Shown: positions 8,403-18,188, counted from the first letter of the stretch. The stretch is 64,000 nt of DNA from G020348185 sp964525045 (GCA_964525045.1 CAZGFD010000020.1:5697-69696); one strand, 5' to 3'. Notes: generated by a model not told the origin, from the sequence alone. Made by a program: numbers and translations.

Positions 8403-9359
8403 CTATGTCAATTCTTGCTTTGATACCGTTAACGATCGAAACACTTCATCTAATTGTCCTCGATCAACATACAACTCATCCACTTCCCATTGTTGTTCTT
8501 TGGCACAATGACCGACATCGGCGATAATCCATTTCCCCGGATCGGGGAAGAGCCGGAATTGAGTGAGGTCGCCGGTTGTGCCCAATTCCTGAACATTTTT
8601 CACTCCGCTGATATTCTTGAGCCGTGCCTGAATTTCATGCGCTTCGCCGCCGCGAATGGCGAGAATGACCGTATTATGGTTGGGGGATCGCTCCTCCAAT
8701 TCGACCGGGGTCCCGTCCGTCACGACTTTTCCCTTCGCAATAATCATGGCACGGGTACAGACCGCTTGCACTTCTTCAAGAATATGGGTTGAGAGAATGA
8801 TCGCCTTCTCCTTGGCCATATTTTTTATGAGGGTTCGCACTTCATGTTTTTGATTGGGGTCAAGACCGTCCGTCGGTTCATCTAACACCAGGACTTCCGG
8901 ATCGTGAAGTATGGCCTGCGCCAGCCCCACTCGACGCTTAAATCCTTTCGACAACGTATCAATCTGTTGCTTGAGAACCGATTGAAGGTTTACTTTTTCT
9001 ACGGTTTCGGACACACGGGTTCGAAGTTCGGAACCCCGGAATCCACGCATTTCGGCGACAAAGGTCAGAAAGGTCGCCGGGGTCATATCCAGATACGCCG
9101 GTGCTCCCTCTGGTAAATACCCAATGCGTGTTTTGGCCTCCAAGGGTTGGTCCTGGATATCAAATCCACTGATACGGACTGTACCGCTGGTGGGAGTGAG
9201 AAAACCGGTAATCATTTTCATGGTTGTGGATTTCCCTGCACCATTGGGTCCTAAAAACCCTAAGACTTCTCCTTGGCCGACCGTAAATGACACGCCATCA
9301 ACGGCGAGAATGGGGCCGAATTCTTTTCGCAACTTCTGGATTTCAACCATTGTTCCCAT
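8403..9359 (-). CDS. ABC transporter ATPase, GldA-like
   Basis: ATP-binding subunit that should energise the permease downstream. It has Walker A GPNGAGKST, signature LSKGFKRRVGLAQAI, Walker B VLVLDEPTDGLDP and the switch histidine in ILSTHILEE, followed by a ~100-residue C-terminal domain usual for GldA/CcmA-type ATPases. The frame opens at a TTG (9395), but I start it at ATG 9359, which has AGGAAA seven bases upstream. First gene of the operon GldA-GldF-GldG-DUF4340, with a 110-base gap before the permease. Confidence 0.9.
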   Translation of the reverse strand: MGTMVEIQKLRKEFGPILAVDGVSFTVGQGEVLGFLGPNGAGKSTTMKMITGFLTPTSGTVRISGFDIQDQPLEAKTRIGYLPEGAPAYLDMTPATFLTFVAEMRGFRGSELRTRVSETVEKVNLQSVLKQQIDTLSKGFKRRVGLAQAILHDPEVLVLDEPTDGLDPNQKHEVRTLIKNMAKEKAIILSTHILEEVQAVCTRAMIIAKGKVVTDGTPVELEERSPNHNTVILAIRGGEAHEIQARLKNISGVKNVQELGTTGDLTQFRLFPDPGKWIIADVGHCAKEQQWEVDELYVDRGQLDEVFRSLTVSKQELT

Positions 9360-9872
9360 ATCGCGATTTCCTGTTGTGATCCGAGCAAAAGTCAACCAAC
9401 CTCTTGCGGACTACGTTTAAGGTTCAACAGTTAAACACTTCTCATTCCTAATCTTGAAACTCGAGGCCTAAAACTTGTATTCGCCATTTTCTGAGCAAAG
9501 AAATTGGTGAAGAGGGATACGTTTCAGATGCCGACCCTCCGGTTAGGAACTTTTAAATTTTAATTTTTGGGTTTGGAACCTGGAACTACATGGCACCGCT
9601 CGTTTTTTTTACCATTCTGCGAAGTAGAGGTTCAATTCAGACTTTCCGGCGGAATTCGCCACGGTGGCCATGGAGCAGTGTATCATGTTGCAGGCCGTCC
9701 GTGAAATAAGAATTGGGAGTTTTCTGAACTTTGAGGACTTAATGGAACCATTGGGGAATATCATAAAAAATTTTGCTTTCCCGCTACTTTACTCTTTACA
9801 CAGGAAAAATTTAAGATCAAAATAAAGAAGACATGAACGGACCGCATGACACACCTTAACAATGGAGGTTAC
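9360..9872. other. Intergenic gap upstream of the ABC operon
   Basis: About 510 bases, AT-rich toward 9720-9830, that should hold the ABC operon promoter on the minus strand. Weak heptad-like words occur (for example near 9450-9475), too degenerate to call an array. No RNA gene seen. Confidence 0.4.
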
Positions 9873-10034
9873 ATGGACACCGGCTATCCAGCCTTAATTT
9901 CAGATCCACTAGTGACATCACACGACCCACAAACCCAAAAGATTTCTTGTGGTCTGGTTTCCGATGAAGATCCCGTTGCTTCGACTCCCTCTGAGCCAAC
10001 GGGTTCGCCCCCGACCATTGCCAACGCTTCTTGA
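9873..10034 (+). CDS. Possible 53-residue small protein
   Basis: Short frame starting at ATG 9873 with TGGAGG four bases before it. The product is acidic and rich in Ser, Pro and Thr, with no hydrophobic segment, one cysteine and no recognised domain. Only the ribosome-binding site argues for it; codon use is unremarkable, and it may be spurious. Confidence 0.2.
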   Translation: MDTGYPALISDPLVTSHDPQTQKISCGLVSDEDPVASTPSEPTGSPPTIANAS

Positions 10035-10269
10035 AGGGTTTTGCAACCCTGATTCTCAGATCCTCATCCTCCAATCCTGGGTAAGAATTCGCCAGGGACA
10101 CAATTACTTATCCTTTTCAACCAGAATAAGGGCATGTCCCCATTTCCCGGTTCAGAGCTAACATGCTTGGGGATGGGATGACGCCTGATCATTTTAGGAT
10201 TTATCTCGATAGCCGCTTCTCTCTTGGTGAAACGAAAAATTTGAATAAAACGGTCGAAAGGAGGAAAGA

Positions 10270-10725
10270 TCAGGTTTCCTGGATCATACCGTCGTCATGG
10301 ACAACGACAATACCTCTCATAATTGGATGCAGGGTACAGTGGTAAGAGTATTTTCCGGGAGCAAGGTAATACAAGCTAAATTTTCCTTTAGGAGCAATGG
10401 CTCCCGAATCAAATGCGCAATACCCCCCGTCCTTACAACCATCATGAGTAATAGTATGATGGGTGGCAGTCGGATTTTCCCACCAAATCACGGTTCCTAC
10501 ATTTACTTGAGCCGCCCTGGGTGAATAATACGGTGAGAGGCCGTCAATTTGAATTCGAAACGACGATGGCGTGGCGACCACGAGCGATGTGCCAAATACA
10601 AGCCCGAACACCACAACGCCAAGCACCCATCGGTTCCAGTTTTTCCCAGGCCAGTATTTTGCTGGAATGCAGGCGTTATCCTTCAAAACGGATTCCTTCG
10701 TTGAGTTTGATTCGTTTTTCATCAA
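10270..10725 (-). CDS. Membrane-anchored or secreted plastocyanin-like cupredoxin
   Basis: Small blue copper protein, an electron carrier of the periplasm. A ~33-residue basic lead is followed by one hydrophobic segment (WVLGVVVFGLVFGTSLVV) acting as anchor or signal. The copper site is complete: the first His in ATHHT, then Cys, His and Met in YHCTLHPIMRG near the C-terminus. An additional Cys pair (DGCKDGGYC) sits in a loop after the first ligand. The domain is about 100 residues, normal for plastocyanin/pseudoazurin-like proteins. It stands alone. Which redox partner it serves is not visible. Confidence 0.87.
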   Translation of the reverse strand: MMKNESNSTKESVLKDNACIPAKYWPGKNWNRWVLGVVVFGLVFGTSLVVATPSSFRIQIDGLSPYYSPRAAQVNVGTVIWWENPTATHHTITHDGCKDGGYCAFDSGAIAPKGKFSLYYLAPGKYSYHCTLHPIMRGIVVVHDDGMIQET

Positions 10726-11048
10726 GTTTACGTTCCTTTTCTGCCCTCAAAGTCAGACCCATCACTTAAATAGGAGATGACGACATCCCTATAATAATAT
10801 TATACCCCTCCGAGACCCGTTCAAGAGGGCAAATTCTATCCCTTTTATATAGATAATCCTCCTGAGGCGGGAGTCAACGGTAGAGGATAGTTTAAAGTTC
10901 AAAGTTTAATAAGCAGGCTGTTCTTGGAATAGAGGGAAAACCATGCCACGTTCTGTTCCCTCGCCTCGGTGGGGATGTACGGACCGGGGATGTGGGGAGA
11001 GGGCGCATGAAGCCCATAAAAGTTGAATGTTGAACTTTGCCTATGAGC
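10726..11048. other. Intergenic gap with heptad repeats
   Basis: Holds the cupredoxin promoter region (AT-rich block at 10789-10804) and two short 7-bp-period arrays: 10890-10910 (GTTTAAA, GTTCAAA, GTTTAAT) and 11023-11036 (GTTGAAT, GTTGAAC). No gene seen between them. Confidence 0.6.
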
Positions 11049-11837
11049 CTATTTACTTGGACCGAACAGTTCTTCAAAAAAAACCTGCATATGACGCCAC
11101 GAACGGTGATCGGCTTCTTGGTTGTATTGAAGGGCGTCTATACCATGTTGATCAGCACCAGGGTTCGTGAAGCTGTGACGCGCACCCGCATACACGATCA
11201 TTTGCCAATCTAATTCTGCCTTGTCCAAGGTCGTCCGAAATTTTCGGATATGTTCTTCGGAAAGAAAGGGATCCGCGTTGCCATGGGCAAGTAAGATCTT
11301 GGCTTTGATTCCGGAAACCTTGTTGGGGTCGGGGAGAGGAAGCGGGCCGTGGAAACTCACCACCCCTTGAATAGGGACCCCACTGTAAGCTAATTGCGTG
11401 ACCGTCCCCCCTCCAAAACAATAGCCAATAGCGGCAATCCGATGAGTATCGACCACCTCCTGCGCCCGAAGAACTTTCAACCCTTCAATCGCTCGAGCCT
11501 GCCACTGCTTCACATTGGCTGTTATTTCTTTCATCCAAGCACTCGCCTGATCAGGATGCGTCGTGACCTTCCCCATTCCATACATATCCACAGCGAACGC
11601 CGCATATCCCAAAGCGGCTAACTGTTCGGCCCGTTGCCTCGCATAGTCATTTAACCCCCACCATTCGTGAACGACCAACACGCCTGGTCGTTTCCCCTTT
11701 ATAGAATCATCCCAGGCAAAATACCCTTTTAATTTAAGGTCTCCATGCCCGTACTCAATGGATTTGGTCTGAATCGTGGCATGAACCATGGTCCAAGGAA
11801 TGAAAAGAAAAAGAAGTATGAACATCAGTCGTATCAT
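11049..11837 (-). CDS. Secreted dienelactone hydrolase family protein
   Basis: Alpha/beta hydrolase of the dienelactone hydrolase family. A clear signal peptide (MIRLMFILLFLFIPWTMVHA) sends it to the periplasm. The catalytic triad is visible: nucleophile Cys in IGYCFGGG, Asp in HGNADPF and His in GARHSFTNPGA. The oxyanion region LVVHEWWGLNDYAR is typical. Length (262) is full. It precedes a small lipoprotein gene on the same strand with 48 bases between, but the lipoprotein is upstream, so they may be cotranscribed. The true substrate is unknown; many such proteins do not act on dienelactone. Confidence 0.9.
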   Translation of the reverse strand: MIRLMFILLFLFIPWTMVHATIQTKSIEYGHGDLKLKGYFAWDDSIKGKRPGVLVVHEWWGLNDYARQRAEQLAALGYAAFAVDMYGMGKVTTHPDQASAWMKEITANVKQWQARAIEGLKVLRAQEVVDTHRIAAIGYCFGGGTVTQLAYSGVPIQGVVSFHGPLPLPDPNKVSGIKAKILLAHGNADPFLSEEHIRKFRTTLDKAELDWQMIVYAGARHSFTNPGADQHGIDALQYNQEADHRSWRHMQVFFEELFGPSK

Positions 11838-11885
11838 GACGTAAGTCTCCAGAGTATCTGTTTTTCAAAGTCCACAATTAACCCC

Positions 11886-12209
11886 TTACCCATCTTTTTT
11901 TACTCCACAATCTCTCCTTTTCCAATCTCTGAGAACTTTGTTTGAATCGAATTGTAAAATATATTCCGTACAAAGACCGGGGTCTTTTGTTGGATAGGTC
12001 GGCTGATAATCCCTATACCGCCATTCCTCCCCACCTTTACTGTGTGGTGTAACCTGATCCGGAGGCCCCATTTGGAGGGTCACTTGATCCGCATCGGCCT
12101 GTTCAACCACATTTGCCAGATACTGGTCCTTAATGATGCGGGGACCGCAAGAAATCAGCAAAATGCTTGATATACTGAAAAAGAGCCAAAATTGCCATTT
12201 CATAGCCAT
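11886..12209 (-). CDS. Small lipoprotein, SmpA/BamE-like
   Basis: Predicted lipoprotein of 107 residues: hydrophobic lead ending in the lipobox LISC near residue 21. The mature part carries VTLQMGPPDQV, a GGEEWRY core and two cysteines late in the chain. The order GPP, GG, aromatic strand, Cys, F-D-x-N, W-x-x-x-x-C matches the two tandem lipoproteins at 23.7-24.4 kb, so all three are probably one family with a BamE/SmpA-like fold. Function unknown. It lies just upstream of the hydrolase gene and may share its transcript. Confidence 0.7.
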   Translation of the reverse strand: MAMKWQFWLFFSISSILLISCGPRIIKDQYLANVVEQADADQVTLQMGPPDQVTPHSKGGEEWRYRDYQPTYPTKDPGLCTEYILQFDSNKVLRDWKRRDCGVKKDG

Positions 12210-12571
12210 GAGAAAAGTTCCTCCTTTGTAGGATTATTTCTGAGACATTTATATGTATTCCCAGATTTTTATTACATCTCCAATTCCAGACACGGACCGT
12301 ATTCTCAGAAACATAGCATGGGACCATCCTTCATGTCGTCGTCCCTGATTTACGATCACTCGAATTCAGTTTATGATAATAGACTCAAATTTCGTTTTGA
12401 ATTTTCCGGGCCTCCGCCTCTATGATGGAATCCTATCCTCTAAGATAAAGAAGTTACTACCCTGGCATCAATGACTTTGTTCCCGGCAACGTTTCCATTT
12501 CTTGTCAAAATGCCGATCCGCAAGGGATTGAGTCCCGACCCTCGGCCGAATATCCCAACCAAGGAGACCCC
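12210..12571. other. Divergent promoter region
   Basis: 362 bases between the leftward lipoprotein and rightward TPR gene. No coding frame is convincing. The TPR gene has AAGGAG five bases before its ATG. No operator-like repeat was noticed. Confidence 0.5.
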
Positions 12572-14086
12572 ATGAAACATCTGATTGTCTTGCTCGTTGG
12601 ATTGACCACTTGGGTGGGTAGCGTATCAGCCCATTCATTGCATCAACACTCTTCCGAATTCTCTTCGAAGGATGCCGCTTCCACGACAGGCTTGGGCCAT
12701 ATTGTTTTTCCCACTTCCGCTTCCTCAGAAGAGGCACAGCGATGGTTCCTTCGCGGTGTACTGTTGCTTCACAACTTTCAATACGACGATGCCAAGGCCG
12801 CATTTTTTCAGGCCCAGGTCGTTGATCCAAATTTTGCCATGGCGTATTGGGGCGAGGCCATGACGGAAAACCATCCATTATGGTTAGAGCAGAACGCGAC
12901 AGAAGCTCACAAAATCCTCAATAGACTCGCATCAACGGAGGAAGCTCGTTTGGCTAAAGCTCCCACTCAACGCGAGAAAGGATACCTCCAGGCTGTGCAA
13001 CTCCTTTATGGTGAGGGGGACAAATTACCCAGGGATCTGGCCTATGCGGAGGCCATGCGAGAACTCTCCGTCAATTTTCCGGAGGATCTGGAGGCTGCTG
13101 CCTTTTACGCATTGGCCCTGCTAGGATCCGAACAGGGACAACGGAATTTCCGAACCTACATGAAAGCCGCGGCCATCGGGGAGGAGATTTTTCACAAAAA
13201 TCCTCAACATCCCGGCGCCGTGCATTACTTGATCCATTCCTATGATGATCCGATCCACGCACCCCTGGGACTTCGGGCGGCGCGGGTATACGGATCGCTG
13301 GCTCCGGCCGCGTCGCATGCCCAGCACATGCCCTCTCACATTTTCCTGTCCCTGGGAATGTGGGAGAAGGTGGTCAAAGCGAACCAAGCCGCCTGGGCGG
13401 CCAGTGAAGCCCGCATCAAGGAAAAAGGCTTAACTGTTGAGGATCGAGACTATCATACCTTGCACTGGCTGGAATATGGTTATTTGCAGCAAGGCCGGGA
13501 CAAAGAGGCCAAGGCCCTTTTGGAGCTCATTAACGATGACCCTCACATCACTCCCTCCACCTATGTACGAGGATATGTCGCGGCGATGCGGGCCACGTAT
13601 ACCATCGAAGCCCGTCAATGGAATGTGAATCGTTTGAGTGAGGATCGATCGGGATTACGGTTTTCTTCCGCTGCCGGCGAACTGTTTGCGATCGGGATGA
13701 GTGGAGTCAGAACCCAACAGATTGAGGCCTCTGAACAGGCACTCGCGGAGTTGAAAAATCTCCTTCAATCCACCGAAACCGACTCCGGGTCAAAGCAGAC
13801 CTTAGCCGGATCCGTGATGGCAAAGGAATTAGAGGGCCTTCTTTTTCGACAGGCAGGTGACAATCAAAAAGCTTTGCAGGTCCTAAAAGAAGCCGCCGAA
13901 ATGGAAGACCGCTTACCCTATGCCTATGGCCCCCCCTTCCCCATAAAACCCGCCCACGAGTTGTTTGGCGAAGTCCTTCTGGCCTTAGGACATAAGAAAA
14001 AGGCAAAGCGGCAATTTGAGTTGGCTCTGGAACGGGCCCCCCAACGGGCCCTGGCCCTTGAAGGATTGGCCAAGTCGAATCAATGA
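12572..14086 (+). CDS. Secreted TPR-repeat protein
   Basis: A 504-residue protein with a signal peptide (LIVLLVGLTTWVGSVSA) followed by a histidine-containing mature N-terminus (HSLHQHSSE). The body is alpha-helical with tetratricopeptide-like repeats: FLRGVLLLHNFQYDDAKAAF near residue 58, and a clear terminal repeat HELFGEVLLALGHKKKAKRQ. Segments AMAYWGEAMTENHPLW and VHYLIHSYDDPIHA are shared by a widespread family of periplasmic TPR proteins of unknown role. It starts at ATG 12572 with a good ribosome-binding site and is convergent with the glycosyltransferase gene. Confidence 0.8.
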   Translation: MKHLIVLLVGLTTWVGSVSAHSLHQHSSEFSSKDAASTTGLGHIVFPTSASSEEAQRWFLRGVLLLHNFQYDDAKAAFFQAQVVDPNFAMAYWGEAMTENHPLWLEQNATEAHKILNRLASTEEARLAKAPTQREKGYLQAVQLLYGEGDKLPRDLAYAEAMRELSVNFPEDLEAAAFYALALLGSEQGQRNFRTYMKAAAIGEEIFHKNPQHPGAVHYLIHSYDDPIHAPLGLRAARVYGSLAPAASHAQHMPSHIFLSLGMWEKVVKANQAAWAASEARIKEKGLTVEDRDYHTLHWLEYGYLQQGRDKEAKALLELINDDPHITPSTYVRGYVAAMRATYTIEARQWNVNRLSEDRSGLRFSSAAGELFAIGMSGVRTQQIEASEQALAELKNLLQSTETDSGSKQTLAGSVMAKELEGLLFRQAGDNQKALQVLKEAAEMEDRLPYAYGPPFPIKPAHELFGEVLLALGHKKKAKRQFELALERAPQRALALEGLAKSNQ

Positions 14087-14117
14087 GGGGCTGTGCTTCT
14101 GGCGAGGCGGGAGGCAC

Positions 14118-15866
14118 TCAGAGCTTCAGGTTCACCGATACCACGAAAATCGTTATTTTCGGCCGCACAAACTCTCTCAATACGGTCACCATGAGATGCG
14201 GGTCCCGACTGACGGATTGGTGGTATTGATCCTCCGTCATCAGAATGACCATCCGACCTGTTTTTTGAATTTTGTCCCTTAACACCTGCAGTCCCTGCGC
14301 CGCATCAGTTTCCCATCCGAGGATAAGCGCGCCCCGATGGACGTGCTGCCAATAGTAAAGATCTTCATCGGTGCGCCAATCCCAATGTTGATAGGCCCAA
14401 ATTACATCATCCGGATTATTCAGAGAGGACCGGATGCCCGTATACATGGTCCTGGGAGAAGCGCCGGCATCGATTCCAGGCACGATGTACATTACAAGGC
14501 TCACCATAAATGCCACCGCCAGGACCCCAACCATGTTCAGGGCCATGCGTAAACGCGATCGATACAGGTAGTAAAGAAGAGCCCCGGTGCATACAATGAT
14601 GATGCCTTGATAGCTCACCGGAAACACATCTTTGGGAAGGCCCCATTTTTTCTGTAGGATGAACGGTCCAACGGATATCAACAGTATACAGGCGACCGAC
14701 AACACCCCAAGCATGCCTTTGAGGAAGGAGGTGGCTCTTCCTTGCAGGTCCTCAGATGACCAAACCCGGTGATACACGTACCCTACCCACAACGCCGTGC
14801 CCGGAACTAGCGGCAGTAAATAGCGTTCATGTTTTTCAGGAAACAGACTGAACGCCAAGAAATATCCCAGCACCCAGTACAGGATGAACGCCTCACGAGG
14901 GGAATGACGAAACGGCCGTTCCTTCCACAAAAGAATCAGACACGCCGGAAGCAAGACAGACCAGGGGAACAAATCAAACCAAATGGTATAGACATACCAA
15001 TGAATCGGGCGACTCCCAAAGTAGGCGTCCAACGCGCTCCCTTTGATATCCCCCCCTACCATCGTCATGCGGTTCAAGTTCTCGTAAAAGAAATAATGCT
15101 CCCAAAACGTTTGCCCAAGAAAGGCGTAGTACGATCCGAGGAGAGCCACGGATACAACACAGCCCATCCAAAAGGGCCAGGACTTTAGAGGCTTTCCATC
15201 CCGAAAGATCCATAACAACACCAGGAAAAGCAACACCGGCATGGCAAACGCATGGAAGTTTTTCACCATCGCGCCAAGCGCCAATGCGACAAATCCCAAG
15301 ACATACCCCCACTCGGAGCCTTTCTGAAAATAGGCCCAGGCAAATCCTAAAAGCCCCAAGGTCATAAAAAACGTCAACATCGGGTCCATAATGCCCATTT
15401 GACCGAACCACACACTGGCATAACTGGTCCCGACTACCAGGGCCGCCCAACATCCTGCCGTTCGCGAAAATAAGAGCATCCCCAAAACATAGGTCAGGAT
15501 CATCGTACCGAGGCTAAAGACCGCGCTCGGCAAACGAAGAGCCAATTCATTCCATCCCAGCGCCTGACTGGAAAGCCCTTGAAGCCAGAAAAACACCGGA
15601 GGTTTGTTGACATACGGTTCCCCATTCAGAGTCAAATGGACCAATTCGCCGGTCCGCAACATCGTTTCAGTAACGGCCGCATACAGTCCTTCCGTATCTC
15701 CAAACAGGGAGACAGAAAGATTGGAAAAAAACGCCAACAGGCCAATCGATCCTAGAAGAAGAAGGTGCGCCACTCGGCTTTCGATCACGTAATTTGACAG
15801 GGTATTAGGTAAGGATTTCACAAAAAATCGTTCATCCCCCTGGTCAATTGGAACGACTCCCCCCAC
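14118..15866 (-). CDS. GT39/ArnT-like membrane glycosyltransferase
   Basis: Polytopic membrane enzyme of the PMT/ArnT type, which moves a sugar from a lipid-phosphate donor to an acceptor at the outer face of the inner membrane. The first periplasmic loop has the catalytic acidic motif SLFGDTEGLYAAVTETML and then NGEPYVNKPPVFFWLQ, both hallmarks. About ten to twelve hydrophobic segments follow; HERYLLPLVPGTALW is typical of ArnT-like proteins. The 582-residue length is normal. The GTG start at 15866 is uncertain; a GTG 15 codons later is possible. Acceptor (lipid A, protein or polysaccharide) cannot be told. Confidence 0.83.
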   Translation of the reverse strand: MGGVVPIDQGDERFFVKSLPNTLSNYVIESRVAHLLLLGSIGLLAFFSNLSVSLFGDTEGLYAAVTETMLRTGELVHLTLNGEPYVNKPPVFFWLQGLSSQALGWNELALRLPSAVFSLGTMILTYVLGMLLFSRTAGCWAALVVGTSYASVWFGQMGIMDPMLTFFMTLGLLGFAWAYFQKGSEWGYVLGFVALALGAMVKNFHAFAMPVLLFLVLLWIFRDGKPLKSWPFWMGCVVSVALLGSYYAFLGQTFWEHYFFYENLNRMTMVGGDIKGSALDAYFGSRPIHWYVYTIWFDLFPWSVLLPACLILLWKERPFRHSPREAFILYWVLGYFLAFSLFPEKHERYLLPLVPGTALWVGYVYHRVWSSEDLQGRATSFLKGMLGVLSVACILLISVGPFILQKKWGLPKDVFPVSYQGIIIVCTGALLYYLYRSRLRMALNMVGVLAVAFMVSLVMYIVPGIDAGASPRTMYTGIRSSLNNPDDVIWAYQHWDWRTDEDLYYWQHVHRGALILGWETDAAQGLQVLRDKIQKTGRMVILMTEDQYHQSVSRDPHLMVTVLREFVRPKITIFVVSVNLKL

Positions 15867-16037
15867 TCCGTTTCATTCTTGTTCATTCCAGGAGCTCATC
15901 GGCACCTGGTTTCGAGGTCAACTGAACACTTAATAAAAAGAAGCAGAGGAACAAAACACAGAAGGTGGTATTGTACCTGGAGCGCGAGCGGTATGGGAGG
16001 GTGATAGCCAGTAAGGTGAACAGAAAAGGGTCGGCGT

Positions 16038-16658
16038 TTAGAAACGCAGAAGGGGATTCATCAGGGTGCCCATCAATCCCGTCAATTCGATTGGGCCGCT
16101 GAGAACCCCGAGAGCCAGACAGCCGGCGTCCGGATCAACGAGAGGACCATGCGTCGTGGTCGAATCAACAAGACAAAAATCACCCCGTTCAAAACGGGTT
16201 TCTCCGTCAGTATATCCCCCAGCGAGGATAACGGTCAGTTCCTCTTTTGTATGGGTGTGGGTGGGTATTTGGCATCCAGGACTCAAACGCACGAGACTGA
16301 CGCGATAGCCAGGGTTGTTGAGCGATAGTCGTAGCTCTTCAATGCCTCCGCTGACCTGTTTCCAGGGAATATCCCTGAGATTGTGGGAAAGATATCGGCG
16401 TAGTGGTTCTGGGATCACCTCAATCGTCTGAGCGTCAAAGGTTGGAGCTGTCAAACCAGAGTCTGATGCCGGATCACTTTGTTCGACCGGTGGGACATGA
16501 TCAGACATCGTTCCGCCAACGGGATTCGATTCTGCCCCATGTGCGGAACAGACCTCACAGAGCACCACATGGCTCGCGACTGCCAGAGCAAGAGGCACTG
16601 CCAGGGTTCCCGTGGAATAATCAAATTGAAGCTCGGCGCTTGGATGGTGCGTAATCAT
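16038..16658 (-). CDS. ChrR-like cupin anti-sigma factor family protein, orphan
   Basis: Two-domain protein. The N-terminal part matches the zinc-binding anti-sigma domain of ChrR: HHPSAELQFDYSTGTL, then VASHVVLCEVC with the paired cysteines. The C-terminal part is a ChrR-type cupin: PTHTHTKEELTVILAGGY, GDFCLVDSTTTHGPLVD and the terminal VLSGPIELTG. In the known family ChrR binds an ECF sigma factor released by singlet oxygen or peroxides. No sigma gene lies beside it, which is unusual. I start at ATG 16658 (MITHHPS), where the homology begins; an ATG nine codons upstream adds unrelated residues. Confidence 0.85.
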   Translation of the reverse strand: MITHHPSAELQFDYSTGTLAVPLALAVASHVVLCEVCSAHGAESNPVGGTMSDHVPPVEQSDPASDSGLTAPTFDAQTIEVIPEPLRRYLSHNLRDIPWKQVSGGIEELRLSLNNPGYRVSLVRLSPGCQIPTHTHTKEELTVILAGGYTDGETRFERGDFCLVDSTTTHGPLVDPDAGCLALGVLSGPIELTGLMGTLMNPLLRF

Positions 16659-16776
16659 GAAGGAAGATTGCCCGAATGTACACAATGAACCACTCTAAGT
16701 CCAGCCATTGAGGTTACGTTCTTAGATTCTCTTCCAGAATTTTTACATTTGACACGAAGGGGCCCGCTCAAGCCCG

Positions 16777-16833
16777 AAAAATGAAATGGCTCAAACGGTT
16801 GGGGACAAACCCACCAGCCGTTTGAGCCATTTC
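16777..16833 (-). terminator. Intrinsic terminator after the FAS1 gene
   Basis: A 16-bp perfect stem (16783-16798 pairing with 16818-16833) is followed on the minus strand by T5. It resembles the hairpin after the NTF2-like gene (18665-18713) and appears to have been duplicated with it. Confidence 0.75.
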
Positions 16834-16842
16834 GGTGTTCTA

Positions 16843-16898
16843 CGGCGTTGTCAGGCTGCCGTCGCGGCCATCATTTGTTCTTTCACTTCAGCCGGAAA
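16843..16898 (-). pseudogene. 56-bp duplicate of the NTF2-like gene's 3' end
   Basis: Identical over 56 bases to 18724-18779, the last codons of the NTF2-like gene (residues FPAEVKEQMMAATAA plus stop). Upstream on the minus strand the match ends abruptly at 16899, so only a fragment is present. Together with the true gene end, it brackets the FAS1 gene as a direct repeat. Confidence 0.85.
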
Positions 16899-16997
16899 CA
16901 GTAGGGTTGATGTTATTTTGAAGCATACAGAATAAAAAAAATTTTATGAAATTCTTGTATCTTCTGATTCTAATTTTTTGTGAGCAACCCTCTTGTC

Positions 16998-18188
16998 TTA
17001 CTCAACAATCTCAGCAGGAATTAAAACATGGTTGATGGTATGAACCCTCCCATTAGCGGCTTTAATATTACTGGACTTTTCAATAACCATCGGATCTTCC
17101 AAGGCGGGCTCGTTGTCAATCAGCGTGATACCCTCCGGTTCAAAGGTGGCATCTGTCAAAAGGGTGCTCACCGATTCAGACAACAGAACATCTTTAACAG
17201 TCAGAACAGAGGGAGAAATATGATACAGAAGAATGCTGGTCAACAAGGGCTTAAAATCTCCTCCACCCAGCTCAGTCAGCGCCGCCACAATAAAATTAAA
17301 TGCATCCTCTTCGCCATACCCCCGATTGCCTAAAGCACGCGCAAGCAGGACAAAGGCGCGATCATTGGGCGCAAAAACGGTGAGAGCAGCATTTGGATCT
17401 CCCAAAGCATCCTGAAGCCCCACGGCCAACACCGCGTTCAATAAGATGTCATAGTCTCGAGAGGTCCGGTCGAAATCACCACCGCTCGCCGCAACAAGTT
17501 CGGTTATGGTTGGAAGGGAATCATCGTTGGGGCCTGGTAAATCCAAGGGGACCAGCACCCTGTCGATAGTTTGGATTTTTCCGTTACTCGCTTCAATGTC
17601 ACTACCACTCCCAACAATTCTGGGATCTTTAAATTCTGGGTCATTATCGACAAGCGTGACCCTGAAGCTTTTACGCGTTTGGGTAAGTTGGGGCAAAATG
17701 GTTGCATCCAATAACAAGGTATCGATGACTTCGGCGTTTCCCACCTTAGCCGCTGATTTAGAACCGGCACTGACATGATAGAGCAGAACGTCAATAAGGA
17801 CTGGAATGGGGTTACCTCCACCCAAATTGGTAAGTGCATCTACGATATAATCGTAGGCACCAGCTTCATCTCGACCCTCAAACCCGAGGTCCTGCGCAAG
17901 ACGTATGAAGGCTCTATCATTTGGCGCAAAAACGGTCACGTCGGCGCTTGGATCTGCCAGTTCATCTTCCAGCCCAGCCGCTAACACCGCATTCAGCAAA
18001 ATGTCAAAGTCTCGACCGTTTCGATCAAATTCCCCTCCGCTCTGGGCGACGATCTCCGTGATGGTCATTGAGGCAGAGGCCTGTTTAGTCGTAAGCGCTA
18101 AATTGAATGGTATTAAACCGAACATCAGAACTGCCAAGGTTCTAATGAGTAATGTTTTCGGGAATGGTATGTAATGGTAGAAATTCAT
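16998..18188 (-). CDS. Secreted protein with two fasciclin (FAS1) domains
   Basis: Adhesion-type extracellular protein. After a signal peptide ending near QASA (residue 39) come two FAS1 domains of ~165 residues each, about residues 41-210 and 225-395. Each repeats FDRxxRDFDILLNAVLA, TVFAPNDRAF and a terminal IQTIDRVLVPLD or VHTINHVLIPAE (H2 motif). The copies share enough to show internal duplication. No membrane anchor is seen, so it is probably released or cell-surface associated. It is flanked by 56-bp direct repeats derived from the neighbouring NTF2-like gene, and its transcript should stop at the 16777-16833 hairpin. Confidence 0.9.
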   Translation of the reverse strand: MNFYHYIPFPKTLLIRTLAVLMFGLIPFNLALTTKQASASMTITEIVAQSGGEFDRNGRDFDILLNAVLAAGLEDELADPSADVTVFAPNDRAFIRLAQDLGFEGRDEAGAYDYIVDALTNLGGGNPIPVLIDVLLYHVSAGSKSAAKVGNAEVIDTLLLDATILPQLTQTRKSFRVTLVDNDPEFKDPRIVGSGSDIEASNGKIQTIDRVLVPLDLPGPNDDSLPTITELVAASGGDFDRTSRDYDILLNAVLAVGLQDALGDPNAALTVFAPNDRAFVLLARALGNRGYGEEDAFNFIVAALTELGGGDFKPLLTSILLYHISPSVLTVKDVLLSESVSTLLTDATFEPEGITLIDNEPALEDPMVIEKSSNIKAANGRVHTINHVLIPAEIVE

